Shown: piece after piece, positions 1 through 8,160 of the stretch | Layout of the letters: every line of letters begins with the position of its first letter | How positions within the stretch are numbered: the first letter of the stretch is position 1 | Assembly (NCBI GenBank): GCA_028015205.1 | Contig: CM051517.1 | Span: 61,689,455 to 61,753,454, forward strand | DNA from: Mytilisepta virgata | Taxonomy: Eukaryota; Mollusca; Bivalvia; Mytilida; Mytilidae | Direction: 5' to 3' | DNA length: 64,000 nt | Made by a program: the position numbers and the translations under genes | The notes under the pieces: generated by a model | What the model was told of the DNA's origin: nothing | The model's database searches: none | Seen by the model: only the letters and a program-made list of their open reading frames with translations

Positions 1-162
1 GGGAGGGTGTGTTCTTGGCGTATGTTCAAGGACTTTTTATTAACAAACTGATGGACAAACTAACCATGGATATAAGAGAATTAAATATTCACCTGGCCAG
101 GAAACAAAAGCTACAACAGAATTTATCACGGCCAGCGAACTCAAAGGAATACAAGCAAATAT

Positions 163-366
163 TCACACACCATTGGCTGCAATTCCAACTACAGTACTTG
201 TGGTCAAAATATTTAATGTGGTACAAACAGTGAGCACAGCCGATACAATTTTACTGAAACGTATACATTTTTCAAGTTTATTCTCATACTTTTTGGTTTC
301 TAACATTAAGTCATGTTCCAGTTCCTCAAGTCCCCGTTCTCTATACTTGGTTTTTTGATCGGCCAT
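163..366 (-). CDS. Small Polinton-associated membrane-like protein, C-terminus truncated
   Basis: A 67-residue frame starting MADQKTKYRERG. The first ~45 residues are charged and helical (EELEHDLMLETKKYENKLEK), followed by a hydrophobic Thr/Val/Ala stretch ending IAANGV, which suggests a membrane segment. I remember similar short proteins from Polinton-type elements and their relatives, but cannot assign a role. The frame begins four bases after the protease remnant ends, consistent with a compact gene cluster. The protein appears cut short, because the hydrophobic segment stops abruptly. Confidence 0.45.
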   Translation of the reverse strand: MADQKTKYRERGLEELEHDLMLETKKYENKLEKCIRFSKIVSAVLTVCTTLNILTTSTVVGIAANGV

Positions 367-369
367 TTT

Positions 370-820
370 TTAAAAGTACTTTTTTAATAGCATTTCATTA
401 TCAATTTTGACGGTTGGACTAAGCCATTTATATAAGATGTTATAGATATCTTTCTCCTGTGCTTGATGAAGAAAGAATAGACAGAAGAAGCCGCATAAAA
501 AACTGAATTTGTGTTGGTACTGAATTGTGTTGTAGCGACATTTAGTCTTTATGTAATCAAGAAATTCCTGTGGTGCTGGAAGACCGTAACTATCGAAGTA
601 AATGCCTCAGGCACTAGTAAGCTTATCACGAAAATCCCAACACACCCAGTGGGTCCCTTCACCAATTTAATCATCAAGATTTAATATTCCACACTCATTT
701 TTATTCCGTTTGTTTGGTAGATTGTCCCGACTATACACCCCTCTGAAATTAGTAATACCCAATTTGTCAACCCACTTTAAGATATCGAAGTTGTTTAGCG
801 GTTTAAGCGTCTTTTTTGCA
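370..820 (-). pseudogene. Polinton cysteine protease (adenain/Ulp1-like), with two in-frame stops
   Basis: Minus-strand translation of this stretch gives an adenovirus-protease/Ulp1-like fold signature: a FRGVYSRD segment, an ECGILNLDD segment, the catalytic-His context GTHWVCWD, then YFDSYGLPAP, and a catalytic-Cys context LCGFFCLFF near the C-terminus. In Polintons this enzyme is thought to mature capsid proteins. Two stop codons interrupt the frame, one just before the His motif and one just before YFDSYG, so it cannot give a full enzyme. It overlaps the 3' end of the small protein upstream (795-1037) and is followed closely by the 67-residue frame. Confidence 0.75.
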
Positions 821-1037
821 TTACATATAGTCTTCTAACGCTGTCCACTTGTAATCCTCTACCAGAAGGGCGTTCTACCTGTAGTCGTTTTCCAAACAAA
901 CTGGCTAACACTGGTACTGCTAGACTGGCTAACATACCAAGGGATCCACCAGTCTGTTGTCTTCTTGTCATTCTTAGTCCAGCTCCGGTCTTTTTTCGTA
1001 GTGCTGCTTGAAGTTGGTCTTTTTGTGTTTTCGTCAA
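795..1037 (-). CDS. Small basic Polinton structural-type protein (pX-like)
   Basis: An 80-residue basic protein with TRRQQTGGSLGML followed by a hydrophobic LASLAVPVLASLFGK segment and an Arg-rich tail. The arrangement of a basic part, a Gly-Gly linker and a short hydrophobic helix resembles the small adenovirus pX/mu-like or pVI-like proteins found in Polintons; this is a family resemblance from memory. Coding similarity seems to start upstream of the chosen Met, so the true start may be earlier. It lies between another small structural gene and the protease remnant, which fits a capsid-protein role. The frame has no stop. Confidence 0.5.
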   Translation of the reverse strand: MTKTQKDQLQAALRKKTGAGLRMTRRQQTGGSLGMLASLAVPVLASLFGKRLQVERPSGRGLQVDSVRRLYVMQKRRLNR

Positions 1038-1079
1038 TTGGTTAACATAAGGTGTACTTAAGAAGATTGAAATTTTATT

Positions 1080-1493
1080 TTATGGTACTTTTGCTGTTTG
1101 TACTGGTGCGCTTCCAACTCCACTACCAAGAACTTTCTTTATCCCTGTTTCGGCTAATGCGCTGACAGCGCCAACGCCTAGAGCGGGTAATAATTTTGAT
1201 GCTGCAGTCTTCACGAGCGGAAGTACAAGTTAAGCAAGGGGACCAAAGAATCCGCCATTTTGTGATTTGGCTCTCATTTGTGACTGTGTGATAGTTAGTT
1301 GAACGTCATTCCCAGATGCTTTGGCTTTCAGTATTCTATTTACTAGCGTTTGCGTTAACGCCATTGGAAAGTCACCTGTTGATTGAATATTCATTAATCT
1401 TAATGTAAGGCAGGATTTATTCTCATATGCCTTTTCTAAATTTCTTTGTTGACCTTCGGATAAACCGAGACTATAGTTGACGTATTTACTCAA
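1080..1493 (-). pseudogene. Small Polinton structural protein, one in-frame stop
   Basis: The frame opens MSKYVNYSLGLSEGQQ and runs 87 codons to a TAA, after which the same frame continues for 49 more codons with related character: Ala/Gly/Leu-rich, ending in a GVGSAPVQTAKVP segment. The second part is a glycine/alanine-rich hydrophobic tail common in small capsid-associated proteins. A single nonsense change best explains the break. It starts 12 bases downstream of the capsid gene's stop, in the same direction. Exact role not known; a minor capsid protein is plausible. Confidence 0.5.
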
Positions 1494-1504
1494 TTTGTAT
1501 TTCC

Positions 1505-2158
1505 TTATATAATTACAATATCATTTCCAATTGTATCCAGAATTACCTTCTCCTCATTTAATACAAGGGTGTAAACTCGATACGCATCAGTATGGACGCC
1601 ATTCAGTTTGTAATGAAGTGTAAGAGATATATTCTCGATACTCACTCTTTTATCAAAATAAATAAGCCCGTACAGGGACTCAAAATTGGTAGGGGTCAGC
1701 ATATTCCATGTATCATACTCGTTACTAGCATTAGGCTTAAAATTGCAGACATCATAGAAAATTCTGCTAATTTGATTCGAGCTGTGTTCAGTTTCCGGGT
1801 AATATATTCCAGAACCAACTTCTAGTTTAGCTGGCAGGAGCTTACGACCTGCATCTGCTTTATTTATCCCAAAAGTATCGAGTAATAAAGGGTTTTCTTT
1901 CTGGTTACCGTTTTTGCCACCTCTTTGCAAGAATACGATTACATGTTTCGGGTGTTTTATTCCTGGTGTAATACGATATGACGTAAGTTCGGATGCTTTG
2001 GGAGAACCACTACTGTGAATGGATTTTCTCAAGTATGTCCATCGTCTTGGTTTCATGTAATTTTGAAGAACGGTGGATATACCATCAGAATTTAATTTAA
2101 GTCTTGTAATCCAAAGCTCAAAGTGTTTAATTATTACTCTAGCATGAGCATCAAACAT
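1505..2158 (-). pseudogene. Polinton major capsid protein, C-terminal part only
   Basis: A 217-residue open frame. Recognisable points are an HFELWITRL segment near residue 12, KHVIVFLQR near 73, GSGIYYPE near 117, YGLIYFDKR near 163 and a C-terminal VILDTIGNDIVII. This matches my memory of the second half of the double jelly-roll major capsid protein of Polintons. The family usually runs to several hundred residues, so the N-terminal half is missing although the remaining frame is intact. The Met at its start is therefore probably an internal one. Downstream small structural genes follow at short spacing. Confidence 0.65.
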
Positions 2159-2167
2159 GTTTTTCTT

Positions 2168-2205
2168 CCAATATTATTTTTATTTTTATATATATAAAAA
2201 CGAGC
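2168..2205. promoter_or_regulatory. AT-rich TATA-like segment between divergent Polinton genes
   Basis: A TATATATAAAAA core lies between the minus-strand capsid remnant and the plus-strand fragments, and reads as TATA-like in both directions. This position suggests a promoter for one or both divergent genes. Inference only. Confidence 0.25.
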
Positions 2206-2280
2206 AGTTACTGTGTGAAAGAGCAAAAGATCACAGAATCTCTCTTCCCAAGGGTGGTAAGAACAAACAATTGACGATAC

Positions 2281-2399
2281 ATGGAATATAGTACTTGTGG
2301 TAGCTGTGGAATCACTAAAACCAAGTTTGTCTTAGGAAAAAAGAGAGGAAAACTGGACATACACAAGGCAATAGTACCAAAAGGTGGGGTTACTCTGTG
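2281..2399 (+). pseudogene. N-terminal fragment of a second plus-strand Polinton gene (possible PLA2/VP1u-like protein)
   Basis: Starts MEYSTCGSCGITKTKF, a short Cys-x2-Cys segment, then a basic linker and LDIHKAIVPK. I recall similar openings in Polinton proteins carrying a phospholipase-A2-like region, but the catalytic part is absent: the reading passes directly into integrase-like coding sequence near 2400. This looks like the scar of an internal deletion joining two genes. Weakly supported. Confidence 0.3.
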
Positions 2400-2760
2400 C
2401 AGCATGCACAGAAATTCCAAAAGACCCCAAAATTTCAATGGGCGATAAGATCAGAATAAGCAAAAAGAAAGGCACGTTCGAAAGGGTTACATACCCAACT
2501 GGACTGAAGAGGTATTCACGATATCCGCGATTCAGTACACGGATCCAATCGCGTATAGAATTACAAAATTACAGACAGGTAGCTTTTACGAACCCGAACT
2601 CCAGAAAACAGATCAGGAGACATATTGCATAGAAAAGATCATCAGACGGGATAAAAAGAATGGGAAAGTATATATCAAATGGAAAGGATATCCAGACAAA
2701 TTTAATTCCTGGATTCCGACGTCAGACCTGGAGTCCCTCCGTCCTAAATCTTTCAAGTAG
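2400..2760 (+). pseudogene. Polinton integrase C-terminus with chromodomain, frameshifted
   Basis: The tail of a retroviral-type (DDE) integrase of the Polinton kind. A GDKIRISKKKGTFE segment starts at 2439. After a one-base shift near 2480 the frame continues through a NWTEEVFTI segment and a chromodomain with VYIKWKGYPDKFNSW (about 2675-2720), ending at a stop at 2758-2760. The chromodomain is expected to bind modified histone tails and bias insertion. The catalytic core is missing. It converges tail-to-tail with, and overlaps by about 39 bases, the minus-strand frame at 2722-3003. Confidence 0.75.
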
Positions 2761-3003
2761 AGGCTCTACATTGTCTTTATCCCACCAAATATGTAGAATC
2801 TTGCCGTTCTCCTCAATATCGAGTATTGTATACATTACACATGGTAATTTGTTAAAGGAAATCGGCTTGCCAAACACTTCCTTTAATATTTTTAAAAGCT
2901 TTCTTTTCTCATCGAGGTATACTGACATCAGATCTTTACCTGACTCTTCGTAGTCAGACTCGTCAATACTCGACTCGTCAACAGTTGGTGGTTTGTCACT
3001 CAT
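2722..3003 (-). CDS. Small acidic protein of the Polinton cluster, function unknown
   Basis: A 93-residue intact frame: an acidic N-terminus (DESSIDESDYEESGKD), a Lys/Leu-rich helix, then a compact region with LPCVMYTILDIEENGKI and a terminal WWDKDNVEPLLERF segment. I do not recognise the family. It follows the packaging ATPase by 54 bases on the same strand and stays open although its neighbours are broken. Its 3' end overlaps the integrase tail on the other strand. Confidence 0.4.
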   Translation of the reverse strand: MSDKPPTVDESSIDESDYEESGKDLMSVYLDEKRKLLKILKEVFGKPISFNKLPCVMYTILDIEENGKILHIWWDKDNVEPLLERFRTEGLQV

Positions 3004-3057
3004 TTTTTCTTTTGTTTAATTTTTAATCATGCAAATGATGCAAAAAAAGCTTTATTT

Positions 3058-3710
3058 CATATTTCTTGATCCAAACACCTGAATGTTTTCCTCTCAGGTA
3101 AATTTACATACAAAAAGGAATAGGGATCTTTGGTAGCCAGTGCAAGTTTTTCTTTTTGAACCTGTCGCTCAGATGAGACAAGATCACGTTCTATTTTTGC
3201 TTGGAAAATCATATACTATGTAAAAATTACAGTTAATCTACAATCTTTGGGTGTCCGAAAATAAGACTGACTCAGATAAATCACACTTAACTTTTTATGC
3301 CTTCCGCCTATGAAGTACTTGGATATTGAAGATTGCTCTTGCCGCGAGCAAATATGGTCATCAAAGTATACAATCGCAGTGTTATCGACAGTATCAATAT
3401 CTTCGACGTCTTGATTTGAGACTTGCAGTAAATCCTCCAAGCCCACTTTTAAGCGCCTTCAGGCGCGGAATCCTCTGGAATCCATTTTTTGCGAGTTCCT
3501 CAAATCGTTTGATCATTTTCTGGTAGTAATGTTGTTCCAAATATTTGGCGTAAAGAATGACCTTGTCAAAATACACCAGCGGTTTGAACAAAAGATGTAT
3601 TAACAAATTAGTCTTACCAGACCCGGACGGTCCTTCAATGAGCATACGGAAAAATTTCTTGGCATATTGTCGACTCCTTCTATTGTCTTGAAGTTACTAA
3701 GTATTATTAT
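3058..3710 (-). pseudogene. Polinton packaging ATPase (FtsK/HerA-type), frameshifted
   Basis: A P-loop ATPase that would pump DNA into a capsid. The Walker A motif GPSGSGKTN is at about 3620-3645, followed by LVYFDKVILYAKYLEQ. The Walker B context AIVYFDDH is near 3350-3375, with the GGRHKKLSVIYLSQSYF sensor region after it. The C-terminal part continues in the same frame past one stop near 3214 to a TGA at 3058-3060. Frames change between Walker A and B, where an extra ~38-base hairpin-containing piece (about 3450-3487) interrupts the gene, and another shift lies just upstream of Walker A. The enzyme is therefore broken. Confidence 0.8.
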
Positions 3711-4400
3711 TCCCCATGTCAGGGAATATTGTGGTACCGACGTCATTTTTATAACTGATAGGAAAAGATTTATTTTTATCTACGAAAATTCTTCCCCGGT
3801 ATTCGTTCTTATTTGCGAGTCTCTCGAAGTTCTTTATATGAAGAATACTTAAATGATCGATCCCTTGCTCCTTCGATGATCTCTTCAGCTGTACCTTCTT
3901 CATAGAGAAATCTCTCTCGTGTTCTTCACTTGCTCACCCTGCAACATCTTTTGAAAATCTTCTTGTGTTAACTTAGAGTTGTCCAACCCTTTCCCCTTTG
4001 TCTTCACGCTAATTGCATTATCGCTATCAACTGTAATGGTCATATATAACTTGGGTACGGTATATATGGCATTGATTATCTTGGCATCCTTCTTGTAATC
4101 ATTCGCCAAGTCACCCATGTTATTCCCGTTGTAATTCTCTATAAGTCTCACCTGATCTCCCAGAACGTGTAAACTATCAGTGTCCGTTTAATAGAAGTCC
4201 TCTTCCACTCTTTTATTTGGGTTCAAGTTCATCATGTGGTCGTACATGATTTTGTGACTGTAGGCAAGGACGAAAGCACACAAGTGCGATGGTTTACTAA
4301 TTTTATTTACCGAATCGATCTCGGATCTGAGATATCCGGAAATGTACCAGGCGCTTTCCGGCGCGGAATCTTTTTGGATTCCGGTCCTAGGTTAGACTCC
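3697..4400 (-). pseudogene. Polinton protein-primed DNA polymerase B, C-terminal part
   Basis: Minus-strand reading shows a CAFVLAYSHKIMYDHMM segment (about 4235-4285) and then the polymerase-B palm motif TDTDS at about 4180-4195. A stop codon stands where the usual Tyr of YxDTDS should be. The frame then gives DYKKDAKIINAIYTVPKLY and KTKGKGLDNSKL, typical of the thumb side. A frameshift near 3900 leads to the last segment, MKKVQLKRSSKEQGIDHLS. This belongs with the palm fragment at 7240-8160; the two are separated by the Penelope-like insertion and some unexplained DNA. Confidence 0.75.
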
Positions 4401-4944
4401 ACTAATTATCTTAGTTTCAGAGAAATGCACCCCCAGAATTTTATTAATTATTAGAGTTGGTAAAATTTGACTACATGATAGATAAAAAAATAAATGTCTT
4501 AACCTCAAAATTGTAATATTGACTGAAAGAGGATAGATTTTAGTTTTAAAAAATACGAAAACATTAACTGATTTTGCTTCTGGGAAGTAATGGAAGGTCA
4601 TAAACTGGGACTTGTAAATTGACTTGTGGTGTGTAAAACTTTGACAGTGATAATCGGCACCTTCACTGGTAAGTTAAATTGCGAAAAAAAGAGCCGGAAA
4701 AGTAAACCTTTTTTTCCCACATATGTAATGGAATTTTAACTAAAAAATAAAGTCTCAATTGGATTGAAACGCTGCATCAGACCTCAATTTTAAGCCGAAG
4801 TGGAGTGAAATTTAACATTTTTAAAGCTTTTTTTGTGAAAATTTTTGAAATGTTGCTATGCCAACTAGGTTTCCATGGATATTTTTTACTTATTTTATCA
4901 TGATTGAAACAATGCTAACATAATGGCCTTTCAGAATATATATA
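4401..4944. other. Unassigned DNA between polymerase fragment and Penelope insertion
   Basis: AT-rich sequence without a coding frame I can recognise. It is not polymerase sequence, so an older insertion or rearrangement probably split the gene here before the Penelope-like element arrived. Positions 4932-4944 form one copy of the duplication that appears to flank that element. Confidence 0.4.
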
Positions 4945-4984
4945 AAAACTAAGTATGTTGCGAAATAGCTCATGCGATAATAGA

Positions 4985-5185
4985 TAACAAGAAAAATAAA
5001 TGGAAATGGTGAGCTGTCAAAAGGGGCGCAAGACGACTAAAATGTATGAAATACACAAGTCGAACAAAACCAAATATAAAATATTAAAAGACAACAACAA
5101 AGTAAAAAGTAAAAAATACTCAACGTTTCGACCAATATGGTCTTGATTACGAGTGTGTAAAAAATAAAAATAAATAGGTGTTGAC
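4985..5185 (-). repeat. Left pseudo-LTR of the Penelope-like element
   Basis: Reverse-complementary to 6041-6093 joined to 7020-7174, from TAACAAGAAAAAT at the outer edge to the AACACCTATTTATT segment at the inner edge, with scattered substitutions. It contains a hammerhead-like core on the minus strand. Confidence 0.75.
5121..5155 (-). ncRNA. Hammerhead-ribozyme-like core in the Penelope pseudo-LTR (degenerate)
   Basis: On the minus strand the order is a GTAATCA box, an A, a hairpin GACC-ATATT-GGTC, then GAAACG. This is the layout of a hammerhead catalytic core (CUGANGA, stem II, GAAA), which Penelope-like elements are known to carry in their pseudo-LTRs. The box departs from consensus. I found no clear cleavage-site strand, so activity is doubtful. 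The other copy (6074-6093 joined to 7020-7034) reads GTGATCA. Confidence 0.3.
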
Positions 5186-5214
5186 AAACAAGGTCTAACA
5201 ACAAACGTGTTCCA

Positions 5215-5787
5215 ATGGTCCTTACTTATCATCTCCATAATGTCGCCATCCGTAACATCCTAATGAACAATTTTAACAACATAGTGTTGAAAGATCCGTT
5301 GATGTGCGAAATTTTTGAGGCTGTTCCCATCACTGTTTACCGTAAGGGGAAAAGTCTAAAAAACCACTTAGTCAGTAGTTCGATCAAGTCGAACATTACC
5401 TCAGAAAAAACTGATTACCGGGGAACCAGGCCATGTAAAAGGTCCAGATGTGTGACATGCCCCTACACCATGGATACTAAAGAGATATATACCGATAATA
5501 ATTTGGTTTACGCAATCGTCTGTACGAATTGTGATAAGGTATACATCGGAGAGACATGTCGTCGCCTTGGTGACCGCTTTGCAGAACACTTGCGTTCTAT
5601 AAAGAATGGAACTGATTGTCCAGTTGGCAATCACTTTCGATTGCCTGGTCACAGCTCGTCAGACGTCCGCGTAACCGTTTTAAGGACAGTTAACGGAGGA
5701 AGACAATACAGACAACGCCATGAGCAGAAAATAATTTTTAGCCTGGGCACACTCCGACCCCGTGGAATCAATGTAAAAAATTCTTAA
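5215..5787 (+). CDS. GIY-YIG endonuclease domain of a Penelope-like element (RT domain missing)
   Basis: This 190-residue frame is the C-terminal endonuclease that nicks target DNA for retrotransposition. Residues 1-65 are the linker normally following reverse transcriptase. A Cys cluster (Cys74, Cys79, Cys82) precedes the nuclease, which has the GIY half LVYAIVC at 97-103, a CxxC at 103-106, YIGET at 110-114, conserved Arg121 and His125, and a Glu at 170 in the HEQKIIF segment. These fit the Zn-linked GIY-YIG type of Penelope elements. The full protein is usually 700 residues or more, so this is a 5'-truncated copy. The chosen Met is only the first in the frame; the coding signal may begin further upstream. 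Confidence 0.8.
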   Translation: MVLTYHLHNVAIRNILMNNFNNIVLKDPLMCEIFEAVPITVYRKGKSLKNHLVSSSIKSNITSEKTDYRGTRPCKRSRCVTCPYTMDTKEIYTDNNLVYAIVCTNCDKVYIGETCRRLGDRFAEHLRSIKNGTDCPVGNHFRLPGHSSSDVRVTVLRTVNGGRQYRQRHEQKIIFSLGTLRPRGINVKNS

Positions 5788-6040
5788 TTTCTATTCATTT
5801 ACCTAGTATGCACACATAACTTTTTGCGGTACAGTTATCTTATATATTGTACTTTTTCTAAACATCACAACGTCCAATATATTATTTTACTTATTTTTAC
5901 TATATAGTTTTACTATCTACCTTGCCATTTATGTATTTTCTATGAAGTACGTTTACTGAAGACACCCACGTCAAATATTTTTGTTTTTGTATTTGTTTAC
6001 ATTTTATGTACGGACTCAGTCTTGCTCTGGGTTTCAAAGA

Positions 6041-7174
6041 GTCAACACCTATTTATTTTTATTTTTTACACTCTCGTGATCAAGACCACATTGCACAGGC
6101 GCTTGTCTCAGAAAAAAAAATTACTATATATGCCAAGTGAAAAGAAAAGGTCCCCAACTCGGGCAATACAATTTTACGCGCCTGCTTCGATTTTCAACAC
6201 AGGCGCTTGTCTCAGAAAAAAAAATTACTATATATGCCAAGTGAAAAGAAACGGTCCCCAACTCGGGCAATACAATTTTACGCACCTGCTTCGATTTCCA
6301 AAGAATTATCGCTTTCACCTTTCGGTCTCGCTCAAAACTTTTGGATCAATAAAAAATATTTTAATTTATCAACACAATGATGTATGACACGCCTACCTTA
6401 CTTGCCAATCAACAGCGCTTTAGGCATATGAAATCGGTCAAAAGTGAATTATTTATCATTACTACAATAATCTGCAAATTTGAAGACAAGGATCAAATGA
6501 ATTGCTGCCTTCTGATTGGCTAACTCAGTATTCTATAATTAAAACCTGGAAACTAGAGTATTAATTTATAAATAGAACACCATCAACTTGTCAATTTATT
6601 TACCAGCAGCGATTTATTATTACTTCTTCATACCTTTGTTTATCAATTAATTAATCATGACAAAAGAACAAAGAAATAAATTTTTTAAACACTTCATTTT
6701 CTTTATTTTAATTTTTTTTATTTGCTCCTTGTCTTCAAATTTGCAGTTTATTGTAGTAATGTTAAATAATTCACTTTTGACAGATTTCATATGCCTGAAG
6801 CGCTGTTGATTGGCAAGTAAGGTAGGCGTGTCATACATCATTGTGTTGATAAATTAAAATATTTTTTATTGATCCAAAAGTTTTGAGCGAGACCGAAAGG
6901 TGAAAGCGATAATTCTTTGGAAATCGAAGCAGGTGCGTAAAATTGTATTGCCCGAGTTGGGGACCTTTTCTTTTCACTTGGCATATATAGTAATTTTTTT
7001 TCTGAGACAAGCGCCTGTGCCACATTGGTCGAAACGTTGAGTATTTTTTACTTTTTACTTTGTTGTTGTCTTTTACGATTTTATGTTTGGTTTTGTTCGA
7101 CTTGTGTATTTCATACATTTTAGTCGTCCTACGCCCCTTTTGACAGCTCACCATTTCCATTATTTTTCTTGTTA
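6041..7174 (+). repeat. Right pseudo-LTR of the Penelope-like element, split by a hAT-like insertion
   Basis: Inverted partner of 4985-5185. The inner part is 6041-6093 and the outer part 7020-7174; the intervening 926 bp is a separate element with an 8-bp target duplication. Removing one duplication rejoins the repeat exactly at the GACC-ACATT-GGTC hairpin. Confidence 0.75.
6094..7019. mobile_element. hAT-like foldback MITE, 926 bp, 8-bp target duplication
   Basis: Begins CACAGGCGCTTG and ends CAAGCGCCTGTG. It is flanked on both sides by the exact 8-bp CCACATTG (6086-6093 and 7020-7027). The arms are about 300 bp, so the element is largely palindromic around ~6600. The left arm has an extra tandem copy of its first ~104 bp (6094-6197 and 6198 onward). 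Non-coding. An 8-bp duplication and terminal CA..TG with an early AGG suit the hAT superfamily; assignment beyond that is inference. Confidence 0.75.
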
Positions 7175-7239
7175 ACAGAATATATATATGTGTATATGGG
7201 TATTATTTACTCTGAAGATGGCACAAGACCATGACATTT

Positions 7240-8160
7240 GTTAGCTCACTTCACATAGAAAATGATACTATTAATTTTTGGAGACCAGCACGAGATCGGT
7301 GACCACATACTTGTGGTGAAACTTCCAATAATCATTGTTATTTTTGATGATCTGAGTATGATTATATATCGGTCTTTGGATCATCTTTCCGTACAGTTTA
7401 TCATTAGTAGCTTCGCCAGAGTGTACTGTACGCTTCACTTTTGGCTATTCTTCTTAGGTCCGAAGAACTTTTGTATATAATTATAGAAGACCTTACTCTT
7501 CTCTTCCCAATAATATCCCTCGATTATTTCGACTTGGTATCCGTATTTCGTCATCTGCTCGATATCGATTGAAGTATACCAGCCTTCTGAATCTAGTCCT
7601 ACTGTGTGAAACCCTTCGTATTTTTCTTGCCACGACGGGGTGCAATTTGCTTTATATCTGACTTTATATACTCCCATTTTACCCTTCATGGTGTTACCCC
7701 TCGTGTAATTTCGCCGTCCGATTGGGAACTCGTTCAACATGGAAGTAGGATAAAGGGACACGACATCGACATTTAATAAGAAATCGCGAACATCCTCATA
7801 CTTTACTTCCCCCTTCGTTACCCCATCGTAATCGGTCTTGCTCTTGTAACACCGACTGCCGTATACACTCTTCCTGATGTTTCCCTATTTCCGTAGATTT
7901 CGATAGATTCACCAGAACCCCCTAGGGGATATATTCGCGCCCCATCGAACTAGTGGAAATAAAATTACTGATATCCATACCGAAGTCCTTGAAACACTGT
8001 TCGTTCAGCTTATTGTATAACTCTTGCGAATTTAGTTGCCTATCGCCTTTGTTACTGGCTGAAAGATCTCTTTATATCTATCTGATTGTACACTTTTTCT
8101 TATTTTTTCTTGCTCCTTCCTTAATCTAAACTCGTTTACTGTTTTTCTCTGCATTGGATA
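7240..8160 (-). pseudogene. Polinton protein-primed DNA polymerase B, palm fragment
   Basis: Minus-strand reading gives the polymerase-B motif A context VDVVSLYPTSM at about 7730-7762, continuing into an intact 108-codon stretch with GRRNYTRGNTMKGKMGVYKV and DIEQMTKYGYQVEIIEGYYW. After a frameshift near 7440 the motif B region ATNDKLYGKMIQRPIY follows. Upstream of motif A (7770-8060) are more polymerase-like pieces broken by stops. It is the same gene as 3697-4400. Protein-primed PolB of Polintons lacks close cellular homologues, so the assignment is firm even in this state. Confidence 0.75.

Larger units (their letters stand above)
4945..7175 (+). mobile_element. Penelope-like retroelement (5'-truncated) with inverted terminal repeats
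   Basis: The element holds a GIY-YIG endonuclease frame (5215-5787) flanked by inverted copies of a ~200-bp repeat: 4985-5185 and, interrupted by another element, 6041-6093 plus 7020-7174. Inverted or partly duplicated pseudo-LTRs are characteristic of Penelope-like elements, as is a short extra tail on one side; here ~40 bp (4945-4984). The 13-mer CAGAATATATATA stands at 4932-4944 and 7176-7188 and is a plausible target duplication, though it is low-complexity. The reverse transcriptase domain is missing. It inserted into the Polinton polymerase region. Confidence 0.75.
163..8160 (-). mobile_element. Decayed Polinton/Maverick DNA transposon (composite region)
   Basis: This stretch carries, mostly on the minus strand, recognisable parts of the Polinton/Maverick gene set: DNA polymerase B, FtsK/HerA-type packaging ATPase, major capsid protein, small structural proteins and an adenain/Ulp1-like protease, plus a plus-strand integrase C-terminus with chromodomain. 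Such self-synthesising elements encode virion-like proteins and move as DNA. Several frames contain stops or single-base shifts, the polymerase is split by a younger retroelement, and the integrase and capsid genes lack their N-terminal parts, so the copy is dead. No terminal inverted repeats were found; the left end probably lies outside the window and the right end is lost in repeats near 8.16 kb. Identification rests on motifs and on several neighbouring genes agreeing, not on a search. Confidence 0.85.

Noticed and set aside
6838..7160. Frames of 61-121 codons in the MITE and Penelope repeat
   Set aside because: They occur in inverted copies of the same non-coding arms on both strands.
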